This document shows positions 23,401-32,544 of a stretch of DNA of 64,000 nt, in pieces. The notes beneath the pieces are model-generated. The model did no database searches. It had not been told where the DNA came from and worked only from the letters and a program-made list of their open reading frames with translations. Every line of letters begins with the position of its first letter. Positions within the stretch are counted from its first letter, which is position 1. Origin of the DNA: Theileria orientalis strain Shintoku (Eukaryota; Apicomplexa; Aconoidasida; Piroplasmida; Theileriidae); NCBI RefSeq assembly GCF_000740895.1, contig NC_025260.1:1778001-1842000 (forward strand). The letters run 5' to 3'. Both the position numbers and the translations under genes were made by a program.

Positions 23401-24808
23401 ATTTTCTATCTCATCACATCCCATATTTAAATTTGATTTAATTTTTATAATTGTATTTATTTTATTATTAAGTAACTTCCTTAAATTTGAATTTCCTAAA
23501 TTATTTGATTCATCTAATATTAACAATATTTTATCATCTAATGTTTTAATTGTATTAAACATTTCTTTTGTTTCACATATTAGTTTATATATTCTGTGTA
23601 TTTTAATCTTATTGTTTAATTTGTCAACAATAAATTTTAAATCATTTTTATAATCAAACAAATTTCCACTATTTAACTCTAATAGACTATGTGATGAATA
23701 TTTTGTAAAGAAAAATATATTGCTGATAATATGAAGATATGGCATTGTGTTTTGATCCACAATCATTTCACTGTTTGCAATTATTGATTTTGAAAATGAA
23801 TCAATTAATATTTTAATAACGACTTCTAACCTATCGGTAATTGCATCATAAGATTCCACAGTAGAATTTATGTAAAATACGATTCGTCTATGGGAAAACC
23901 ATTTAAAAATATATGAGTTTACACATGTAAACAATATTATGGACACAACTATATTTAATTTAAACATTGTTAAACCATATGGAAGAATCAATGAATTATT
24001 CATATCGACAATCAACTTATTAACCAAATAAGATGAACCAATATAGTTTGATTTAATAAATTTGAAAAATGAACCAATCAAATATTTGACCATTCTTTTT
24101 ATATTCAAAAAAATTTTGACTTAATTTGTATTTTAAATTATCAAATAAGGAATCTTATCTCACTGTTGTGTACATTGATATTAAAATTATCTTAATTATG
24201 TTTTATATTATTAAAAGAATTGCCATTTATAATCAGATACACAGATATAATATAATAACATTGTTCGTTTAATATATTAAATGTTAAATTAATTTTATGT
24301 GTTTTGGAAATATAAATATATAGTGTGTTAAGGGGTTACAACTTAATGAATTATAAAATATAGATATTATCCAAACAATTTTAGATGTCAACTGTCAATG
24401 TTAAATTAAATACGAGATGTCAGTTGGCAACTAAATGATATATATAGTTATATTGTCATTGTGTGGTATAATACAAATTATGATTATTACTGCTTTATGT
24501 TATATATATAAACTCTAAAAATTGTTATTACATATACAAAATCCATAGAATACAAATTAGAATATTACATTATTGTAAATTTCATGTAAACATTAAAAGT
24601 ATTTCCCGTATTGTAATTACTAATCAACATATAAGAGCAAAACAACGAATTATCATCAAAACCCAAATACGAAATGATACAATATAATAACTATGTATAA
24701 CTTATTATATATATGACATATATTTATTTTAATATTAATTATAAACTATGAGATTACAATTTGGATTTTTAATTTAAAAATTATTTTATTACCAAATTGT
24801 ATTTGAGG
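20209..24808. repeat. Tandem 4.6-kb repeat, unit 2
   Basis: A direct, head-to-tail copy of unit 1. Non-coding flanks differ by scattered single bases (for example acattaaaagtatttcccg against acattataagtattttccg). Within the ORF the differences cluster in the spacer segments, not in the membrane modules. Confidence 0.93.
20428..24108 (-). CDS. 1226-aa repeat-built multi-pass membrane protein, copy 2
   Basis: A paralogue of the gene at 15828-19508, the same length with no net indel. The four-TM modules are identical to those of copy 1. Substitutions fall in the spacers: MIKYL/MVKYL at the N-terminus, KSNLEMGC/KSNLNMGC, LRDRKESY/LNDRKEYY, and a cluster before the second module (RNKFFIFDIFED/RNMFFNYDFFKD, ILPTV/ILPNI). 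The frame is intact, so both copies look functional. The function is unknown. The predicted topology is an N-terminal anchor plus two four-helix membrane blocks separated by soluble helical loops. Confidence 0.8.
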   Translation of the reverse strand: MNIKRMVKYLIGSFFKFIKSNYIGSSYLVNKLIVDMNNSLILPYGLTMFKLNIVVSIILFTCVNSYIFKWFSHRRIVFYINSTVESYDAITDRLEVVIKILIDSFSKSIIANSEMIVDQNTMPYLHIISNIFFFTKYSSHSLLELNSGNLFDYKNDLKFIVDKLNNKIKIHRIYKLICETKEMFNTIKTLDDKILLILDESNNLGNSNLRKLLNNKINTIIKIKSNLNMGCDEIENIITSYESVPKLIMKLNDRKEYYFYSLNFSGYVPYDVDQYIGSFLKLVLRYIIDLYLKVAYKCISESITTVNNVLISTIKSCRLIGITHIDVDGISIKLDDLCVDDSIDVDYNDEVDTLFYKYYVLFNKVTRMFKDFYVGNCNISIFNSLTSLFNVVLNNTISMIGYLENSLATIIILSLVCIVRCLILINVHYYKNFISHINIMVNINYLLFIIFIVSLISNGLLNSISKYNSIVILSSGMYVLYVQLINDRLILNNNFNYKLKLTMCAIILIICVIWNKIRYIKINQLIPTIYLLLKKDRFCINTINVFAFYTNYITYISDISYKYNVENPKFDLSYIFNKRKLDILNDSNEESHDDKKTENSNLFCYDYKPIKLDFMSTYDKIDQTKEFGSIELKNCMNLFKSIKNLPLDFEENELKQKLTKLLTNLLKVKTLLEQIVLYTTQSLNPRNMFFNYDFFKDLYFLSKKFNYSLKFACSILPNINNVLISTIKSCRLIGITHIDVDGISIKLDDLCVDDSIDVDYNDEVDTLFYKYYVLFNKVTRMFKDFYVGNCNISIFNSLTSLFNVVLNNTISMIGYLENSLATIIILSLVCIVRCLILINVHYYKNFISHINIMVNINYLLFIIFIVSLISNGLLNSISKYNSIVILSSGMYVLYVQLINDRLILNNNFNYKLKLTMCAIILIICVIWNKIRYIKINQLIPTIYLFFKKFKFAYDSLLHLSYNHNYILTRCYYNDSRYVKINVYRENIQSLYDIREKLKSVKSNDERKKLKNELKKISYIEPNIKIVKNFMVNLNLAIDKQIEANSLFNELKKTAHDLFKILNNSNHLSEFTMKETLKQKLQIALKSKSNIESVYKELKEFSNKFKLKPHEPNIDENYNSYDLVAIFKTYIEVTLEYALLTISDINDILISTIKSCRLIGITHIDIDGISMKLDDLCVDEPINSISKNDLVDKMNSLLSNVVSFDRFEFILYMLNPEFVIKSFPIND

Positions 24809-24833
24809 TTTTCATCATCGATTTTAAATAGGT
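24809..24833. repeat. 25-base remnant of the repeat boundary
   Basis: The first 25 bases of the unit occur a third time directly after unit 2, with one C-to-T change (ttttcatcatcgattttaaa then taggt), and then diverge. Read in the AP2 frame this gives FSSSILNRF followed by TAG at 24835-24837. It could be the stub of a third unit or the original 3' end of the AP2 gene. It overlaps, antiparallel, the stop codon of the neighbouring minus-strand gene. Confidence 0.8.
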
Positions 24834-24834
24834 T

Positions 24835-25980
24835 CTAGTGTTTGTAATTTAAGAATACAAACTTTCCATTAACAAATGAACCTATGTTGGTAGATAATGT
24901 TCCGAATAAACCGAACAGTAAATACCAAACTTTATACTTTCGAGGTACATTATTTTTTTCAATGTAGCCATTGATGTACCTACCGACCTCCAAAATACAG
25001 GTTTTTGTGGCAGCCATTATCACGATGGCCATTACGACTTTCAACCGAATATATTCTGGGGCTATTTTAGCAACTATACTTAATACTCCATATGACACGA
25101 CTGCCATTGAAAGTACACTGTTCATAATACCCCTCCAATCTACCACTATGTCTTCTCTTCTTTCTATTACATGGAAAATCACCAAATGTGACAATCCTAT
25201 CATATTAGTGACAATTCTTCCTATATCGTGTTCTTTATCACTGATATTTTTAAATATAATGTTGATCTTTAATGGGTTCAACATCATAGTATTAAGAATT
25301 GTTGCCACTAATAACACGATACCACATGTGAATAAGTTTATTTTATCCTTTTTTTCCTGTTCATCACTTCTCGAATTACCACTATTACTGGCTGATCCAG
25401 TTGTATTTTGTTCTTCTGCTATTCTTAAAAGTATTACCGTATTTGTGAATACTATTATAAATGATAGAAATTCACATTTTTTTATATAATTGAACGGTAA
25501 TTTAATATCTTGTAATACTAATTTGCCTAGTAGAATAGACAACTTTGATATAGTTTTAACTATATCATATATTTCGATACACCTTTTCGATAATAGTGAA
25601 ATTAACACAAGGTTAGTTCCAGCTATAAATGATTCAATCGCACAAAATACTAAATAGTATTCTAATGACGAATGAAAGTTCAATAAAAGAACTGTAATTG
25701 TTTTACTGATTACAGATATGATTGAACTATACTTCAAAATTTCATGAGCACTAGATGGTCGTTTATCAACAATAACATTTACGATAAAAACCCCTAAAAT
25801 CATAAAAAAACAATTTATTAATTGAATGAAATCTATATAGCCTGTGATATCTTCTAAATTTTCATTTAATAGATGTGGTATGTGATATTGAAATAAGCTG
25901 TGTATTTCAACTGTCCACATAATACCAAATATTGAAAATATATGTTTTAAAGTGTGATGGTCAAATATATTAATACTCAT
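24835..25980 (-). CDS. MFS-like multi-pass membrane protein, intronless
   Basis: From the ATG at 25980 the frame gives 381 aa. It stays open upstream to an ATG at 26145 (436 aa), but the extra part is AT-driven and lacks a motif. About ten to twelve hydrophobic helices are present, with a central Ser/Asn-rich hydrophilic loop (TGSASNSGNSRSDEQEKK) after roughly six of them. This is the two-lobed shape of major facilitator transporters. No substrate signature was seen. It lacks introns like the other genes of the AT-rich island. Its stop codon overlaps the antiparallel repeat remnant at 24809-24837. Confidence 0.6.
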   Translation of the reverse strand: MSINIFDHHTLKHIFSIFGIMWTVEIHSLFQYHIPHLLNENLEDITGYIDFIQLINCFFMILGVFIVNVIVDKRPSSAHEILKYSSIISVISKTITVLLLNFHSSLEYYLVFCAIESFIAGTNLVLISLLSKRCIEIYDIVKTISKLSILLGKLVLQDIKLPFNYIKKCEFLSFIIVFTNTVILLRIAEEQNTTGSASNSGNSRSDEQEKKDKINLFTCGIVLLVATILNTMMLNPLKINIIFKNISDKEHDIGRIVTNMIGLSHLVIFHVIERREDIVVDWRGIMNSVLSMAVVSYGVLSIVAKIAPEYIRLKVVMAIVIMAATKTCILEVGRYINGYIEKNNVPRKYKVWYLLFGLFGTLSTNIGSFVNGKFVFLNYKH

Positions 25981-27217
25981 TTTTACATGATTATATGTAT
26001 AATATTTTAACTGTTTATAGTGGATAATTGATCTATAATCTGATAATATATCAAATATCAAGATTATGGTATAGTTGGAATATTTGTGTAAAACATATAC
26101 ATTGGATCTTTTTGATTTCTGCTTTAATCTTATAGATTCAGACAACCGAATCGATATTGAGAATAATTTTAGGTACCTTTGTTATTGTTATGGAACAAAT
26201 ACTAATTCAGTATATTTAAATACGAATCGTAAAGATATTTATAAAATTTTAGAATATTTATCACTAAACGAATATTTAATCGTGAACCTCAAATATACAC
26301 GCGTTTATTTATATGAAATCATGTGTGTAAATATATATGTGTAAGATTATGAAAATATAAATCACATTATTAAATTATAATATGAGTTAAAATTTTCTAT
26401 TGACTCTTTCATTTGTAAGATTCGAGTTAGAATCTTCGGAGTTAAAATTGAGATTCTCGCAATAATCATGTTCGTTTACACATCTCTTCAAATCTAGCGT
26501 CATTGAATTTGAAATATTATAATTTATATCAATATATGACAATAGCAAATAATTTTGAGTATTTACATATATAATACGAGATTCCACTTTAGGATAGCTA
26601 GCGAGAGGTAGATATTCAAAACAAGTTAGAATGTAATATGAATCATTCTAGAAAAATATGTTGATATATATGTGTATTATTGTTGTTATGCTGATATAAA
26701 GTAAATAACCGTTTGTTTTAAATATAATATCGTGTATTTTTATTGACCCACATAAATTCTTTTTGATAGTAGTGGCTTGAGTTGATTAAGATAAAATAAA
26801 GTATCATTTACATTATATATATGAATACTGTTATCATACTAGCTCGATATTTGATCATGTTGAGTAATAACATAATATTTTCTTAAATGACCTCAGAATG
26901 ATTTAAAAAGAATCTTAGTGATTATAAATTCAAACAACCCTGTAAAAAGAGACCAAAATGTCTAGCAAAACAAACTGATAATGAATATATAAATTTTTAA
27001 TTTGTCTTTTCAATGGAACCCTCTCCAACAATTTATACACGGCCCTATGCGTACCATTTTAGTGGATCATACTCCAGTTTAATAATACCAATATACAAAT
27101 TTATACCTATATATGATAAACAGGTTCTCCTTTTAACAGTTATTGGCCCAATTAGGGAGTATTATCCATATACAAAAACCATTAAGCACAATTAATATCA
27201 TTAAATTTAACAAGTAT
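25981..27217. other. AT-rich intergenic region, no supported gene
   Basis: Short frames (26075-26344 plus, 26387-26587 minus, 27013-27195 plus) have AT-driven composition, no splice partners and no motif. The region marks the right edge of the AT-rich island, before the intron-rich CDK gene. Confidence 0.5.
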
Positions 27218-28827
27218 TCATGAGTGTTGCTCTATAAAATCAAACGGCAAATCCTTTGGTTTGCACATCAACGGCTGTGCCCTAAAATACTCATGCTCCA
27301 GAGCCTAAACGTTATTCCACAAATATAACGTTAGTCATATAATATTGTGTTAAATAAGTTATTATACAAGGAATTGTATTACACCGTAATACACCACTAA
27401 TACAAAAAACTGCATAGAGTATTGTGTTAGAGTATAACTTACACTTTTGGCAGTTATTCGCTCATTGGGATTCAATTTCAGTAAACTGTCAAGTAGATCT
27501 AGAGCAATTGGATTTGCATCTACATAGCACATTTATCTTTATAAACAAATGCTGTCTTAAGCAGTTATATTGATGATAGAGCAGTGTTCGATTAGTTTTA
27601 GATAAGTATAATGATACTAGTTTGGTAAATACAGGAGCCTATAGCGTTAGTTGCACATTTTAGTAACGTAAAACCGTGCACAGTAACTTACGAGGAAACT
27701 GGGAAGATAGCTCTTTGGGATGAGAAAAGGTGAATTGCGTATAGAGGGGTAGCTTTGTGGAGCCAGGCCACATAGCCTCGGGGGTCCCAAGAAGGTTATA
27801 AATTTTACCGAGCTGATCGATTTCATTAGAGCCAGGGAACAGGGGCCTTCCGGAAAGCAGCTCTGCAAAAATGCAGCCCACACTCCAGAGATCGCAGGCG
27901 AAATGGTAACAGTCGGCGCCCATGAGCAGCTCCGGGGACCTGTACCAGAGCGTCACGACCTTGAAGGTCATTCTCTCCCTGGAGGCGTTGAGGTCCATGG
28001 TCTCGAGGTCGGTGCACTCTCTCAGCACTGGAGGGTGCACAGTTTTCCTCGCGAGTCCGAAATCTGCGATTTTGCACACGCCGCCCGAGTCGATGAATAT
28101 GTTTGCCGGCGACAGGTCGCGGTGTGCGAACGAGGACTCGTGGAGTATCACCAGGCCCGTGAGTATTTGATTCAGTATGCACTTCACGTTCGGCTCGCTC
28201 AGACGCACCTTGCTGTCTATCACCTTCTTGAGGTCGCTGGACATGACGTCCATGACTATGTTGATGAAGCCGTCCTTGACGTACACAGCGACGACGCCCA
28301 TCAGGTTCTCGTGCTGGAGTTCGTTCATTATCTTCAGCTCACGCAGTGTCGTAAAGTGGATCCCCAGCATTCCGACCAGCTGGCGGTCCTTGGTGACTCC
28401 CCTCTTGTACTCGATGTTCTTGACCTTCTTGATGGCCACCATTCTGATTCATCTCATAAGCCAGCGTCAATATGAAGTGTATAGGTGAGCAGATACCAGA
28501 TTTTACGTAGCAAACATTATGTACTATCGAGAGATTGCTGTGTGTGTAGTATATAAATCGTATGAGCATAAGTATTAGCTGTAGTTCCAACTTTCCTGTT
28601 AGTGTGTCGACGGCCTTGACAACGTGACCATACGTGCCCTCCCCGAGGTGTTTGCCCATGGGTTTAAACCGATTTTCGAGTGAAACGGGCTCAGAAGGCT
28701 GCCTGGAGTCATCGTTGTGCTTATACGAGGGCTGAGAATCCAAGTTGCTGCCCACATCCTTCTCAACCTTTTGGTCCGAGCTGTCATTTCCGGAGGCGCT
28801 TTGTGAAACTCTCCGTTTCTTTACCAT
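27218..28827 (-). CDS. CDK-family Ser/Thr kinase (MRK/CDK7-like, HRDLSP)
   Basis: Four exons, 28827-28592, 28443-27692, 27519-27443 and 27304-27218, giving 383 aa. A hydrophilic N-terminus of about 50 residues precedes the kinase domain. The glycine loop is [11 protein letters not shown], and the beta-3 lysine in VAIKKVKN is split by intron 1. The alpha-C helix is [14 protein letters not shown] in place of PSTAIRE. The catalytic loop is [11 protein letters not shown] and the metal-binding motif is ADFGLARK. The T-loop ([13 protein letters not shown]) and the CMGC region ([18 protein letters not shown]) are intact. The HRDLSP catalytic loop replaces HRDLKP and resembles what I recall of Plasmodium MRK (a CDK7-like kinase). 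The assignment to that group is inference. Confidence 0.85.
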
Positions 28828-29059
28828 ATCAAATTAAATGGCGCCTATATTACATGAAATTGTGTAAATTTAAATTACACAGAATTTTCCTGTTACCAAA
28901 ATCGGGTACAATTCTCCCATTGAATTATTAATTATTTATCCACATCAGGAAAGGCATATTATATTTATGCTACCATCCATTCATACCTCTTATAAGAAGT
29001 TTTTGGGACTAGTTTCTTTTATCGGCATAACTTATATTTTCATTCAATATCGCATCACC

Positions 29060-29317
29060 ATGACTAGGAAGAAGGCATTGGTACTCATCATACACATTTA
29101 TAGGCATTAATCCTATCATTTAGCACTTATACCTTTTCAGGACCGTTTCTCTTCCATGGAAGGAGGAAAGATGTTCCGGATTGACTCCGTCAGCTTCGCT
29201 CCCAAGATTGAGTACGGCGATTCACGCGAGATCACTTCCAAGGCGATTTCCTTACTCAACAACTACATCAGGATGGACCGCCTTCGATACTTGAGGTTTA
29301 AGGAGAAAAAGGAGTAA
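29060..29317 (+). CDS. Small hypothetical protein, 65 aa
   Basis: Two exons, 29060-29080 and 29141-29317, with a 60-nt GT..AG intron ending CTTTTCAG. The product begins MTRKKALDRFSSMEGGKM and ends in a basic amphipathic helix (RMDRLRYLRFKEKKE). Codon use is like that of flanking real genes and unlike the AT-rich noise. There is no TM segment or signal peptide. The protein was not recognised. It lies between the divergent start of the CDK gene and the 3' end of the RanBPM gene. Confidence 0.55.
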
Positions 29318-29481
29318 AATTACCGATTTATAAGGTTATAATATCGTCCTCTATCAACGTTCGTACCACTCGCATACGCTCTAGTAGTCTATCTACCGTC
29401 GTTATATACTCACAGGGGTACTCTATTATATATTTGCACGGTGAATACGTACGTATCTTATGGCAACAAGTTATGCTACTG

Positions 29482-31374
29482 TCAGTTCTGGAACTTCATG
29501 AGTGGTGAACACAGATCATGGGTAGAGTACAGGGGGCCGGTGTTCCCGTTGATCTCCTTGAGCAGTTTCCTAACGAATTTTAGATACGAGCGCGCAAACT
29601 ATACCTTCCCAGCACCAGGTACTGGATTATTATCTTCAAGCTCGATAGGTCTGCGGAATCTTTGTCTAAGTATCCATGAGATTCTTAGGGGTGTTCTTAC
29701 TTAGGATGGTGTCATTCACTACTATGGCCGTTTCCATCCTCCTCTTGTTTAGCAAGTTATCCTTGAGCGGGCTGTTCTCCAAGTCCTGGTATGCCAGTAG
29801 TCCACATGACTCCTACGAAATATTTAAATTCACGGGTTATTTCATTTAAATTCAAGGGTAAACAGCCATTATTTACAGCATGAGCAGGAGCTTACCTGGA
29901 ATACCTGTTTGACCTTATCGTTCTCAAAAAAATTCTCCAGCTCCTCAGATCCGTTAGGCATCAGCTTCCTGCTGTAGTCCTGCAGCCACCTGAGGGACTT
30001 CTGTATGTCAGTCCCCGACCTCAGCATTTCGATAAAGTTTTGCGTGACCAGCATTATGTAGGCCATTGAGTTTTTCTGTTCATGGCTCAGCTTAGTTCCG
30101 TAGATCCTAACTACTCCAACGTACTTGTATGTGCGGAAACGCGTCTGAAAGCGCTTTCAATGCCTTTGTAATGTTCCCCTTGAGTATGTTATCAATTATT
30201 TCTGAGCATCCATTTCCATCATCTCCAATACCTGATCTCTTTTCCAACGTCGACTCCATCTTGTTTACAACTTCATTTGAAATGTACAGTTTATCGATGA
30301 AATTTTCCTTCTTATCACCGTTCAAATAGTCTACATTCATATCGCCTAAAGGTTTCGTGAGGTACTGTCAACTTTAGAGGCAACCAATAAACTGAATGAC
30401 TTTAAATGGCCAAATAATCAGAGACCACCCCTTGTTCTACAGTGCGACATGGCAAGGATGGCAATTACCGGCTATACCAGTCACTAATTAGGCGTAATCT
30501 CTTTAGGGCTACCACTACCGTTATGTGACACCTACCTTTGTTTGCTTCGTTCTTAAAGGCCTTTAGCGTCCGTGAATACCCTCTATGAAGCAGATAATAT
30601 TTAACAATTCCGTTGGTTATGTCTTTTGAAACGGGCGTGGCGTTTATTTCCTCCCTTTCGGTGCTCAGTATTTTCTACGAACTGTGTCGAAAGCTCTGCT
30701 CACCTTAAAGTATTCCTCTATGTTAAACTTAAATGGTCCGTTGAAATTGAATTTAACTGACTCTCCGTACGAGTTTAACCCAACTGTGGGATAGTTGTCT
30801 ATGTGAAATAAGTTTCCGGCGTTCCCTACAGTCTTTTTTAATCACACCTTCTTTACCTAGGAATGACCCGTTCTTTGTGAAGAAATAATTCTGTTTCAGG
30901 TAGTTGATTCCGCATCCGATCACATCGCCCTTTCCATACGAGGGCCCGTAGTTATCCGATTTCGACGTGCCGTTCATACAGTACCCGTCCTCCGATTTGT
31001 ATCCTAGTGAGCTGCACAGGGTGTTTATGGGTCCAAACTTACTTGGGTTCTGATCCTGGGTGTCGATTCAAGTGGAAATTGTTGTACGAGAATCCTACCA
31101 CTATTTTAGGCTGGTTGTCGCATTTGAGAATTTCCACTTCGTAGTAGTACAATGGGCAGTTTGTCGGAGCACATGTGTCTGATTGCACTGACTACGCAAC
31201 GGATGACCACTATGGAATTCTACTTACGCCGGAGTCGCAGTACCTGCTCTTTCCTGTGTATTCTACTGTTAAAAGGTCCTTTAGAATCGTTATGTAATGC
31301 TGTCTGATCCTGCTATTCAGGCAGGACGGTATTTTGACACACCCGTAAAGTTTCTCAGATAATGATTCAGGCAT
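29482..31374 (-). CDS. RanBPM/Gid1-like protein (SPRY-LisH-CTLH-CRA)
   Basis: Scaffold of the GID/CTLH ubiquitin-ligase complex. Ten small exons: 31374-31228, 31191-31043, 31011-30857, 30825-30704, 30674-30536, 30345-30125, 30090-29896, 29812-29701, 29665-29605 and 29569-29482, giving 462 aa. Order: SPRY (about 50-190; [36 protein letters not shown]), LisH-like ([20 protein letters not shown]), CTLH ([33 protein letters not shown]), then CRA up to [13 protein letters not shown]. Exon 6/7 is the least certain join: a 34-nt intron ending ACTAAG, with an alternative acceptor 15 nt on. The intron 5 region (30346-30535) holds no extra exon that I could support. Confidence 0.85.
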
Positions 31375-31732
31375 ATTAATCGTGTGATTAAAATGTATTC
31401 ATTTTGTAAAAAATGGAACGAGTAGCAAAATTAAGTGGAATTCTAACTAATATATTTAGTCTCAACTATTACCTCACATCACCAACTGTAGATTCCAATT
31501 TTAACTATTAATTCGGTTTATATGACTACAGAACAGTTTGTATTTATTTATATTTGTTTATTTATTCGTTGATTTATAAAATATTGAGCTTTTGGCTAAT
31601 ATGTAATTAACGTTTGTATATACCTTGGTTTTTCTTTACATTGCTGTAGATTATTTATAAATTTAACATATTATCGTTTTTATTTTTAAACACATTTCAA
31701 ACAGTATTCTTAGAATAATTCTAATTTATATA

Positions 31733-32230
31733 ATGGTCAAAAAAACAGATCTTAAGAAATCGGATTTATTGAAAATTCTCAATTCTTCATCCTCTCTTAG
31801 AGAGAAGAATAAGGCTGTTAAGCTATTGAAGAAGTTTGACCCTAATCCTAAGAAACATTTGGACTCATCTTTTCAACCTAATCAGGCTACAGTGACTAAA
31901 TACTCATCGCTACAGTCATTTATGTCAGTTTCTGTTATATCAACTATTAATTTTTAGTAGAGTATATATTTATGAGAAAATATTTATTAATATGTAAATA
32001 AATTCTAATAGGTGTTGGAGGTGTGATAAGATTAAACAGACGATGACGAAGGTTAAGTGGGAAACCAAGGAAGGTAGGAATAGTTTATTTTTTCAATACA
32101 CACAGGATTTTGGTATACTATTCCATAAATATTTTCAGGTCTGAAGTATATATGTACAACATGTTACACAAATCTGGCTACGTATCTAGAAGTGGCTAGA
32201 GTCAGAAACCTAAACACAAATTTCAAATAA
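31733..32230 (+). CDS. Small CxxC-CxxC zinc-binding-like protein, 111 aa
   Basis: Three exons: 31733-31914, 32012-32073 and 32139-32230. The N-terminal half is lysine-rich (MVKKTDLKKSDLLKIL). Exons 2 and 3 supply CWRCDKIKQTM and YICTTCYTNL, two CxxC pairs about 21 residues apart, as in a zinc ribbon. The exon 1 donor (GTCATT at 31915) is weak; it was chosen because it gives the phase that keeps the Cys pairs in frame. Family not recognised. The phase-consistent exons and paired cysteines make it a probable gene. Confidence 0.6.
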
Positions 32231-32544
32231 TAGATGCTCTAAATTAAAATATGTTAAATTTTATGAGTTTTGAAACGTATAAGATACTTTATGATACATA
32301 CTATTTAACATCTCTGGGGTTAGATTCTTGGCTGAACGACAAACATTTGAATAATATTTCATTACAAACACAGACAAAACATTGAGTAGAATATATGTAT
32401 TTAATGTATTCATCTCAAAACAAACAATTCTGAACTATCTAAAGTACCCAAATGACGCTATGTCACCTACGTGATTCCACATATAAAAAATTTTAAAGGT
32501 TGTAAATTATAGTTTCCCATTTTATCAGAAATTAAACATAAAAT

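Noticed and set aside
15828..24108. CRISPR-like or transposon interpretation of the repeats
   Set aside because: No short regularly spaced direct repeats, no terminal inverted repeats, and no transposase, integrase or reverse-transcriptase motif in either unit; a tandem gene duplication explains the data.
26075..27195. Short AT-rich ORFs (89, 66 and 60 aa) between the MFS-like gene and the CDK
   Set aside because: Composition-driven, no splice partners, no recognisable motif; a decayed gene fragment is possible for 27013-27195 but not supportable.
30076..30124. Frameshift in the CTLH region of the RanBPM-like gene
   Set aside because: A 34-nt intron (30124-30091) with GT..AG ends restores the frame and the CTLH spacing, so no broken gene is required.
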